From the NCBI GenBank assembly GCA_900770895.1, contig CAAGMF010000259.1:1-7599 (forward strand): DNA of 7,599 bases. The letters are read 5' to 3'. Below are positions 1 through 6,147 of the stretch, in pieces (position 1 is the stretch's first letter; each line of letters starts with the position of its first letter). Below the pieces are notes generated by a model that made no database searches, was not told the DNA's origin, and was given only the letters and a program-made list of their open reading frames with translations. This DNA is from an uncultured Mitsuokella sp. (GTDB lineage Bacteria > Bacillota > Negativicutes > Selenomonadales > Selenomonadaceae). The position numbers and the translations under genes were made by a program.

Positions 1-798
1 AAGCCTGTCTACATGGGCGGCATGGGCTTCAACTACAAGTGGAACATGGGCTGGATGAACGACATGCTCAAGTACATGTCGCTCGATCCGATCTATCGCA
101 AATGGAATCATGACAAGGTCACGTTCTCGTTCATGTATGCGTTCTCGGAGAACTTCGTGCTGCCGCTGTCGCATGACGAGGTCGTGCATGGCAAATGCTC
201 GCTCATCAGCAAGATGCCGGGCGACTATTGGCAGAAGTTCGCCGGTCTGCGCACGTTCTTCGGCTACTGGATGGCGCATCCGGGCAAGAAGCTGCTGTTC
301 ATGGGCGGCGAATTCGGCCAGTTCATCGAATGGAACTATGATGACAGCCTCGACTGGCACCTCGTCCAGCAGTACCCCATGCACACGAAGATGCTCGAGT
401 ACAGCCGGGCTCTCAACAAATTCTACTGCGACAACAAGGTTCTCTGGCAGGTGGATTTCGATTGGAACGGCTTCCAGTGGATCGATTGCAACGATAACGA
501 GAACAGTGTCGTGTCCTTCATCCGCAAGGCCGAGGATGGCGATGATTTCCTGATTATCGTCAGCAACTTCACGCCGGAGGTGCGGCACGGCTATCGCATC
601 GGCGTGCCGATGCTTGGCGAATACGTCGAGGTGTTCAACTCGGATGCCGAGGAGTTCGGCGGCAGCGGCGTGCTCAATGAGGGAGCGCTGGTCAGCCAGC
701 CAGTGCCCTGGCATAACCGGGAGCAGTCCATAGAGATCACGGTTCCGCCGTTGGCTACTATATATATACGCCACAAGGGGAAGCCGGCGGAAAAATAA
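1..798 (+). CDS. glgB: 1,4-alpha-glucan branching enzyme GlgB, C-terminal part (5' end outside window)
   Basis: Glycogen branching enzyme (GH13) cuts alpha-1,4 glucan chains and re-attaches them as alpha-1,6 branches in cytoplasmic glycogen. The frame is open from base 1 and ends at TAA 796-798, giving 265 residues. By comparison with E. coli GlgB from memory, the window opens just after the catalytic Glu (E458), so the nucleophile and acid/base lie upstream. Seen here are the GlgB signature GGMGFNYKWNMGWMND (residues 6-21), the fourth GH13 region SHDEVVHGK with the transition-state Asp at visible residue 59 (E. coli D526), the MGGEFGQ.EWN segment and the C-terminal all-beta domain with SNFTPEVRHGYRIG. 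The tail (PPLATIYIRHKGKPAEK) matches the family end, so the gene looks intact at its 3' end. It lies 88 nt before glgA, consistent with one operon. No ADP-glucose pyrophosphorylase gene is visible; it may lie upstream. Confidence 0.97.
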   Translation, partial: KPVYMGGMGFNYKWNMGWMNDMLKYMSLDPIYRKWNHDKVTFSFMYAFSENFVLPLSHDEVVHGKCSLISKMPGDYWQKFAGLRTFFGYWMAHPGKKLLFMGGEFGQFIEWNYDDSLDWHLVQQYPMHTKMLEYSRALNKFYCDNKVLWQVDFDWNGFQWIDCNDNENSVVSFIRKAEDGDDFLIIVSNFTPEVRHGYRIGVPMLGEYVEVFNSDAEEFGGSGVLNEGALVSQPVPWHNREQSIEITVPPLATIYIRHKGKPAEK

Positions 799-817
799 AT
801 ATGAATATCAGACGGTG

Positions 818-833
818 CGACCGGGAACGGTCG
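818..833 (+). other. Small GNRA-capped hairpin between glgB and glgA
   Basis: A perfect 6-bp stem CGACCG / CGGTCG closes a GGAA tetraloop, which fits the GNRA rule. No T tract follows, so a terminator is unlikely. It sits 38 nt upstream of the glgA Shine-Dalgarno site. It could be an mRNA stability or processing element, or chance in GC-rich DNA. I cannot assign a role. Confidence 0.3.
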
Positions 834-870
834 TAGGGTCTTTACGGAAAAACAGTTTTCGTGTGCAATG

Positions 871-877
871 AGGGAGG
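871..877 (+). promoter_or_regulatory. Ribosome binding site of glgA
   Basis: AGGGAGG lies 9 nt before the ATG at 887. It is a strong Shine-Dalgarno match at good spacing and fixes the glgA start. Confidence 0.8.
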
Positions 878-886
878 AATCTTTCC

Positions 887-2332
887 ATGAAGGTATTATA
901 TGTAGCTTCGGAAGCAGTACCATTTGCTAAGACAGGCGGTTTGGCTGATGTAGCTGGCTCCCTGCCCAAGGCACTGGTAGAGGCAGGTGTCGACGCGCGC
1001 GTCATCATGCCGAAATATGGCAAGATACCCGAAGAGTATCGCAACGCGATGGAGCATGTCTATGATGGCACACTGCCGGTAGCCTGGCGTGAGAAATATG
1101 TGGGCATCGATAAATACGAGTTGAATGGCGTGACATTCTACTTCGTCGACAATCAGGAGTATTTCAATCGCGAGGGCTTCTACGGCTATGATGACGATGC
1201 CGAGCGGTTCTCATTCTTCAGCCGGGCAGTGCTCAATCTGCTGCCGGTGCTGGATTTCTGGCCGGATGTCATAAATGCCAACGACTGGCATGCGGGCCTC
1301 GTGCCGGTCCTGCTGAAGCTCGAGCATATGGGCGATGAGCGCTATGAGCGCATCAAGACGGTCTACACGATCCACAATTTGAAATATCAGGGGATATTCC
1401 CGAAAGATGTCATGAGCGATGTGCTCGGCCTCGACTGGAAATACTTCAACAACGGCGACCTCGAGTTCTATGATGCGGTCAATTTCATGAAGGGCGGCCT
1501 GACGTACGCCGACTATATAACGACCGTTTCGAAGACCTATGCGCAGGAGATCCAGTACGAGTATTTCGGGGAGCATCTCGACGGTCTGCTGCGCAAGCGC
1601 AGTGACAGCCTGTTCGGTATCGTGAACGGCCTCGATTACGATGTCTACAATCCGCGCACGGATGAGAATATATATGAGACCTATGATATCGACTCCGTCG
1701 ATCGCAAGATTGACAACAAGGTCAGCCTGCAGCGCGAGCTCGGACTGCCAGAGAACCGCAAGGTCCCGGTCGTGGCACTCGTGTCGCGCCTCGTCGAGGC
1801 CAAGGGCATGGATCTCATCGTGCGCATGCTCGATGAGATACTGCAGCATGAGGATATCCAGTTCGTACTGCTGGGTACCGGAGACAAGGTGTACGAGGAC
1901 TGGTTCAAGGGCCTGGCCTGGCGCTTCCCGCGGAAGGTCTCCGTCAATATCAAGTTCTCGAACCGGCTGGCGCAGTGCATCTATGCCGGCGCCGATATAT
2001 TCCTGATGCCGTCGAACTACGAGCCGTGCGGCATCGGCCAGCTCATAGCGCTGCGCTATGGCACCATACCGGTCGTGCGCAAGACCGGTGGTCTGGGCGA
2101 TACGGTCATCCCCTACAGCAAGTACACGGAGCAGGGCAACGGCTTCGTCTTCGAAAACTACAATGCCCATGAGATGATGGCCACGCTGCGGCGTGCCCTG
2201 TCGCACTACGGCAATTACGCAGTATGGAAGCAGATCATGCGGAATGCCATGACGTCTGACTACAGCTGGAATGAATCGGCCCGCGAGTACATACGTCTCT
2301 ACGAGCAGCTCCTGGGGCAGAAGGCAGAGTAA
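887..2332 (+). CDS. glgA: Glycogen synthase GlgA (ADP-glucose dependent, GT5)
   Basis: Transfers glucose from ADP-glucose to the non-reducing end of an alpha-1,4-glucan in the cytoplasm. The 481 residues match the usual bacterial GlgA length (about 477). The N-terminal GT5 domain carries KTGGLADV at residues 15-22 (the ADP-glucose-binding Lys loop), NDWHAGL at 132-138 and TIHNLKYQG at 161-169, with the His corresponding to E. coli H161. The C-terminal Rossmann domain has VSRLVEAKG at 299-307, containing the Arg/Lys pair that contacts the sugar-nucleotide phosphates, SNYEPCGIGQ at 376-385 with the conserved Glu379, and KTGGLGDTV at 399-407. The ATG start is set by a strong RBS and by MKVLYVASE being the canonical N-terminus. 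The first 25 or so codons are AT-rich compared with the rest, as is common at gene starts. No frameshift is seen. It lies in tandem with glgB and upstream of the glucan-remodelling fusion. Confidence 0.98.
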   Translation: MKVLYVASEAVPFAKTGGLADVAGSLPKALVEAGVDARVIMPKYGKIPEEYRNAMEHVYDGTLPVAWREKYVGIDKYELNGVTFYFVDNQEYFNREGFYGYDDDAERFSFFSRAVLNLLPVLDFWPDVINANDWHAGLVPVLLKLEHMGDERYERIKTVYTIHNLKYQGIFPKDVMSDVLGLDWKYFNNGDLEFYDAVNFMKGGLTYADYITTVSKTYAQEIQYEYFGEHLDGLLRKRSDSLFGIVNGLDYDVYNPRTDENIYETYDIDSVDRKIDNKVSLQRELGLPENRKVPVVALVSRLVEAKGMDLIVRMLDEILQHEDIQFVLLGTGDKVYEDWFKGLAWRFPRKVSVNIKFSNRLAQCIYAGADIFLMPSNYEPCGIGQLIALRYGTIPVVRKTGGLGDTVIPYSKYTEQGNGFVFENYNAHEMMATLRRALSHYGNYAVWKQIMRNAMTSDYSWNESAREYIRLYEQLLGQKAE

Positions 2333-2351
2333 GGCTTCCTATTTATTATTG

Positions 2352-2561
2352 AGGAGAAGGCTGGAAGCAAAAAGCCTTCACCTCAGGGGAAGGTGTCAGC
2401 GAAGCTGACGAAAGAGGTGTAGCAAGAGGAACTCGCTACATAGAGGATTTAACTCAAGGAATAGAGCCATGTCCCAGCTACACCTCATCCACCGCTGACG
2501 CGGTCCCCCTTCTCCTAAGGAGAAGGCCGGGAGTAGAAAGCCTTCCTCTCAGAGAGGAAGG
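2352..2561 (+). repeat. Folded intergenic repeat element bracketed by 42-44 nt imperfect direct repeats
   Basis: This fills most of the 259-nt gap after glgA. Segment 2352-2393 recurs at 2518-2561 with roughly 80-85 percent identity by eye; both copies start AGGAGAAGGC and contain AAAGCCTTC. Between them are a 6-bp hairpin GTCAGC-GAA-GCTGAC (2395-2409), a perfect 10-bp long-range pair GAGGTGTAGC (2414-2423) with GCTACACCTC (2478-2487), and CCTTCTCCT (2508-2516). The last can pair with AGGAGAAGG of either direct-repeat copy (2352-2360 or 2518-2526). The whole resembles palindromic intergenic repeats dispersed in Negativicutes and other gut Firmicutes; that resemblance is from memory and unverified. 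No open reading frame of note and no transposase lie inside. The interval could be a non-autonomous mobile repeat, a structured mRNA spacer, or both. Confidence 0.65.
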
Positions 2562-2574
2562 CTTTATGTTTTGA
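2537..2574 (+). terminator. Strong hairpin with weak T tract (possible intrinsic terminator or attenuator)
   Basis: AAAGCCTTCCTCTC (2537-2550) is followed after one base by its exact complement GAGAGGAAGGCTTT (2552-2565). In RNA the stem would be about 12 bp with a small loop, followed by the modest U tract of ATGTTTTGA. It ends 26 nt before the fusion-gene start, leaving little room for another promoter, so it may be leaky or regulated rather than absolute. The same bases form the 3' half of the second direct-repeat copy. Confidence 0.5.
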
Positions 2575-2575
2575 T

Positions 2576-2582
2576 AGGGAAG
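2576..2582 (+). promoter_or_regulatory. Ribosome binding site of the GH13-GH77 fusion gene
   Basis: AGGGAAG is a moderate Shine-Dalgarno match 9 nt before the ATG at 2592. It supports that start, although an upstream hairpin crowds it. Confidence 0.55.
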
Positions 2583-2591
2583 TGAAAGCAT

Positions 2592-5500
2592 ATGCTGGAT
2601 AACTCACAAATAGAGCATGATTCGCAGAAAAGCTATTTCCGTCTGCCCGTGGGAGCGGCTGAGGCCGACAGCATGGTGAAGCTCGGGCTGCGCATAACGA
2701 CGCACGAGGAGATCAAGCAGGTGCTGCTGCGGCTCTGGGTGGATAATGCCGAAAAGCTCGTACCGATGCACGACCGCCTGGACAAGGGCGAAGCTGTACC
2801 GACGAGCGAAAATCATTTCTATGTGGCCCATGTCCACACGCCGGAGTGCGGGACGCTCGTTTGGTATTATTTCATCGTCACGCTGGCTGATGGTACGATA
2901 TACTATGGCAACAATGCGGAGCAGTGGGGCGGCCGCGGGGCTATATACGACCATGTGCCGCCGTCGTTCCAGCTCACGGTATATGACCGCGGCGCGCGCA
3001 CGCCGGACTGGTTCAAGCATGCCGTCATGTATCAGATATTCCCGGATCGCTTCTACCGGTCCGGCAGCGAGATCATTCCGAAAAAGGGCGCCGTATATCA
3101 TGCGTGCTGGCAGGATGATCCCTGCTACTACAAGGATCCGGATACGAAGGAGATCGTAGCCTACGATTTCTTTGGCGGCAATCTGAAGGGCATCGAGCAG
3201 AAGCTCGGCTATCTGGATGACCTCGGTATCGATACCATCTATCTGAATCCGGTGTTCGAGTCGGAGAGCAATCATCACTATGATACGGGCGACTACAAGA
3301 AGATCGATCCGATTCTCGGCACGAATGAGGATTTCCATGAGCTCGTGCAGGCAGCGAAGAAGCGCGGCATGCATATCATCCTCGATGGTGTATTCAGCCA
3401 TACGGGCAGCAACAGCCGCTATTTCAACCGCTATAGCCAGTATGATACCATTGGTGCCTATCAGGCGAAGGATTCTCCGTACTACGAATGGTATAATTTC
3501 CGCAATTTCCCGAATGACTATGAGTGCTGGTGGAACTTCGATACGTTGCCTGATGTGAAGGAAACGACGCCATCCTATATGGATTTCATCATCCGCGATA
3601 AGGACAGCGTGCTGCATCACTGGATGAACGAGGGCATTGCTGGCTGGCGCCTCGACGTCATCGATGAGCTGCCGGCCGAGTTCTCGCAGACGTTCTTCAA
3701 AGAGCTCAAGGCCACCGACCCCGATGCGGTCATGATCGGCGAGGTCTGGGAGGATGCCTCGAACAAGGTCGCCTATGGCATCCAGCGGCAATATCTCTGC
3801 GGACACGAGATGGACTCTGCGATGAACTATCCGTTCCGCGATATATTGTTCGACTATCTGCTCGGCCATATCGACGCTCATACGGCGATGCGCCGGTTCG
3901 AATCGCTGCGTGAGAACTATCCGCGCGAGAATTTCTATGCGATGATGAACCTCATCGGCAGCCATGATGTACAGCGGGCCATAACGCTCCTCGGCGAGGC
4001 GCCCTACTATGATGGCATGCCGGCCATCGAGCAGTCCCGCTATCGCCTTGACAGCGACCATTACAATCTGGGCCTCGGGCGGTTGCTGATGGCGGCCTTG
4101 TGGCAGATGACTTATCCGGGCGTGCCCTGCATTTACTATGGTGATGAAATCGCCATGCAGGGCTTCAAGGATCCCTATAACCGCCGGCCCTACGACTGGG
4201 AGCATGGCGATAGCTACGTCCAGGACTGGTACCGGAAGATGATAAAGCTGCGCAAGGAACACGTGGTGCTGCAGACCGGCGAGTTGCTGCCGCTCTATGC
4301 GGATGATGGCGATGTCATCGCCTATGCGCGGCGCACGCGCGAGGGGGTGGATGCCTTCGGTCAGCCTGCCGATGATGATATATTCATCATCGCATTCAAC
4401 CGCAATGTCACTGAGGAGCGCACGATTACGCTCGATGTCAGCGATTTTGCCGAGGGCGTGTTCTTCGACCCATTCTACCCAGATCGGGAGACGTCCGTCG
4501 TGCGCGGCAAGCTGACGCTGCAGCTGAAACCGCTGCGCGGACAGGTACTGGAGCAGAAGCATGAGGCTCCGCATTATGCGCGTCAGGCCGGCGTGCTGCT
4601 GCATCCGACCTCCCTGCCGTCGAAATACGGCTGTGGCGACCTCGGCAAGACGGCCTACCGCTTCATCGACTGGCTGGCATCCGCTGGTCAGAGCGTCTGG
4701 CAGATACTGCCGCTCGGACCGGTGGGCTTCGGCTATTCCCCGTATCAGTCGCCTTCGGCCTTTGCCGGTAACACGCTGCTTATAGATATCGATGAGCTGA
4801 TCGAGCAGGGCTGGCTCAAGGAGAGCGAGGCCCGGCTGCCATTCGCCATCAATACGGAACGGGTGGACTTCGACCGCGTGGCGGCTTTCAAGGAGAAATG
4901 CCTGCGCAAGGCGTATGTGAAATTCGCCAAGGTGGCAGCCCGCAATGGCGATTATCAGGCGTTCATCGAGCAGGATGCTTACTGGCTGGATGACTATGCG
5001 CTGTTCATGGCCGCACATCGCGAATTCAAGGGCGGCGACTGGACGACATGGCCGGAGCCCATCCGGAAACGCGAGCCCCGGGCACTGGCCAAGCTGCGCA
5101 CTCGCCTGGCCGATGGCATCGGCTTTGTGAAATTCACGCAGTATCTGTTCCACGAGCAGTGGGAGCGCCTGCACGCCTATGCCAAGGCTCGCGGTATCCG
5201 CATACTCGGCGATATCCCGATATTCCTCGCACAGGATAGTGCGGATGTCTGGGCCAACCAGTCGCTGTTCGACCTGAATGAGGATGGGACGCCACATACG
5301 GTGGCTGGCGTACCGCCAGATTATTTCAGCGCCACGGGACAGCTTTGGGGCAACCCGCAGTATGACTGGAAAGCCATGCGTCAGGATGGCTATGCCTGGT
5401 GGAAACTGCGGCTGAAGAAGTTGCTGCAGCTCGTGGACCTGGTGCGCATCGATCATTTCCGCGGCTTCGAGTCATACTGGGAGATTCCGGGCGGTGCCGA

Positions 5501-6083
5501 TACGGCCATGGGAGGTACGTGGCGGCCGGGACCGGGGCTGGATTTCTTCAAGGCCCTGAAGCAGGAGCTCGGCGATTTGCCCATCGTAGCCGAGGATCTC
5601 GGCATCATCACCGATGCGGTCGAGCAGCTGCGGGCTGACTGTGGCTTCCCGGGCATGAAGGTGCTGCAGTTCATGCTTCATTTCGGCGATATGGGACGGT
5701 TCGGCTTCGTGGCGCCGGAGAACAGCGTCATCTACACCGGCACGCATGACAACAATACGACGGTGGGCTGGTATGAGCAGGATATCGACGAGGTGACGCG
5801 GGCGGCACTGGCGGATATGCTGCATGCCGATATCGATTCGCCGCGCGCGATCGACCGTGCGCTCGTCGAGTACGCCTACGCCTCGGAGGCGCGTCTGGCC
5901 ATCATCCCGATGCAGGACGTGCTGGGGCTCGATGCTACGGCCCGCATGAATGCGCCCGGCACGGTGGGCGGCAACTGGTCCTGGTGCCTCAAGAAAGACT
6001 GGGCTCAGACAGCTGATGCAGCCTGGCTGCAGGGACTGGCGCGCAAGTATGGCCGCAGCGGCCGTGAGATAGCTGGGAAATAA
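2592..6083 (+). CDS. Bifunctional alpha-glucan enzyme: neopullulanase-like GH13 fused to 4-alpha-glucanotransferase (GH77, MalQ)
   Basis: One 1163-residue cytoplasmic chain (no signal peptide seen) with two enzymes. Residues about 1-133 look like a beta-sandwich starch-binding module of the neopullulanase type (CBM34-like). A GH13 barrel follows from YQIFPDRF (147-154), with region I DGVFSH (D265-H270), nucleophile D355 in GWRLDVIDE, acid/base E384 in GEVWED and D459 in GSHD. A beta domain runs to about 650. After a linker of roughly 12 residues the GH77 domain starts at AGVLLHPTSLPS (666-677), with nucleophile D954 in VRIDHFRGFE, acid/base E1001 in VAEDLG and D1053 in TGTHDNN. All six catalytic acids are present, so both halves look active. 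The GH13 half likely hydrolyses alpha-1,4 or alpha-1,6 bonds and the GH77 half transfers glucan chains. Databases often name such fusions GlgX/4-alpha-glucanotransferase, but the GH13 half looks more like neopullulanase/cyclomaltodextrinase than true GlgX. An odd residue is Cys1132, where GNWSWR is usual. It follows glgBA, consistent with glycogen turnover. Confidence 0.93.
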   Translation: MLDNSQIEHDSQKSYFRLPVGAAEADSMVKLGLRITTHEEIKQVLLRLWVDNAEKLVPMHDRLDKGEAVPTSENHFYVAHVHTPECGTLVWYYFIVTLADGTIYYGNNAEQWGGRGAIYDHVPPSFQLTVYDRGARTPDWFKHAVMYQIFPDRFYRSGSEIIPKKGAVYHACWQDDPCYYKDPDTKEIVAYDFFGGNLKGIEQKLGYLDDLGIDTIYLNPVFESESNHHYDTGDYKKIDPILGTNEDFHELVQAAKKRGMHIILDGVFSHTGSNSRYFNRYSQYDTIGAYQAKDSPYYEWYNFRNFPNDYECWWNFDTLPDVKETTPSYMDFIIRDKDSVLHHWMNEGIAGWRLDVIDELPAEFSQTFFKELKATDPDAVMIGEVWEDASNKVAYGIQRQYLCGHEMDSAMNYPFRDILFDYLLGHIDAHTAMRRFESLRENYPRENFYAMMNLIGSHDVQRAITLLGEAPYYDGMPAIEQSRYRLDSDHYNLGLGRLLMAALWQMTYPGVPCIYYGDEIAMQGFKDPYNRRPYDWEHGDSYVQDWYRKMIKLRKEHVVLQTGELLPLYADDGDVIAYARRTREGVDAFGQPADDDIFIIAFNRNVTEERTITLDVSDFAEGVFFDPFYPDRETSVVRGKLTLQLKPLRGQVLEQKHEAPHYARQAGVLLHPTSLPSKYGCGDLGKTAYRFIDWLASAGQSVWQILPLGPVGFGYSPYQSPSAFAGNTLLIDIDELIEQGWLKESEARLPFAINTERVDFDRVAAFKEKCLRKAYVKFAKVAARNGDYQAFIEQDAYWLDDYALFMAAHREFKGGDWTTWPEPIRKREPRALAKLRTRLADGIGFVKFTQYLFHEQWERLHAYAKARGIRILGDIPIFLAQDSADVWANQSLFDLNEDGTPHTVAGVPPDYFSATGQLWGNPQYDWKAMRQDGYAWWKLRLKKLLQLVDLVRIDHFRGFESYWEIPGGADTAMGGTWRPGPGLDFFKALKQELGDLPIVAEDLGIITDAVEQLRADCGFPGMKVLQFMLHFGDMGRFGFVAPENSVIYTGTHDNNTTVGWYEQDIDEVTRAALADMLHADIDSPRAIDRALVEYAYASEARLAIIPMQDVLGLDATARMNAPGTVGGNWSWCLKKDWAQTADAAWLQGLARKYGRSGREIAGK

Positions 6084-6103
6084 CGTTTGTTGATCAAGAA
6101 GTG

Positions 6104-6110
6104 AAGGAGG
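6104..6110 (+). promoter_or_regulatory. Strong ribosome binding site of the dehydrogenase gene
   Basis: AAGGAGG is a perfect Shine-Dalgarno core. Only three bases separate it from ATG 6114, five from GTG 6116 and ten from the in-frame ACG 6121. The TTG at 6148 is 37 nt away, too far to be served by it. The site therefore argues that translation begins near 6114-6121, not at 6148. Confidence 0.75.
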
Positions 6111-6147
6111 AAAATGTGGGACGTTCAAACCTCATAAACTTGCAATA

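Noticed and set aside
1211..2206. A 331-codon minus-strand open frame inside glgA
   Set aside because: Same antisense shadow effect; no family motif, and glgA itself is complete with all its signatures.
2471..2500. Tiny plus-strand open frame starting ATG-TCC-CAG (about 9 codons) inside the repeat element
   Set aside because: Too short, no Shine-Dalgarno site, and it lies in the pairing arm of the repeat.
2333..2591. A separate promoter for the fusion gene
   Set aside because: No TTGACA-like box sits 16-18 nt from a TATAAT-like box here. TATTAT at 2344-2349 has no -35 partner, so I did not annotate one.
2333..2591. CRISPR array suggested by the repeated AGGAGAAGG / CCTTC blocks
   Set aside because: Only two imperfect direct copies, unequal arrangement, no regular spacers and no cas genes nearby.
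2604..5456. A 950-codon open frame on the minus strand inside the GH13-GH77 gene
   Set aside because: It mirrors a strongly coding plus-strand gene. The sense codons that would create reverse stops (TTA, CTA, TCA) are rare in this GC-rich DNA, so long antisense frames arise passively. The translation has no recognisable domain and is full of unrelated His/Ile/Arg-rich runs.
6114..6137. Seven-codon leader peptide (ATG 6114 to TAA 6135-6137) with reinitiation at TTG 6148
   Set aside because: Reinitiation at 6148 would drop the first Rossmann strand of the dehydrogenase, which the upstream frame still encodes, so a frameshift or unusual start explains the data better.
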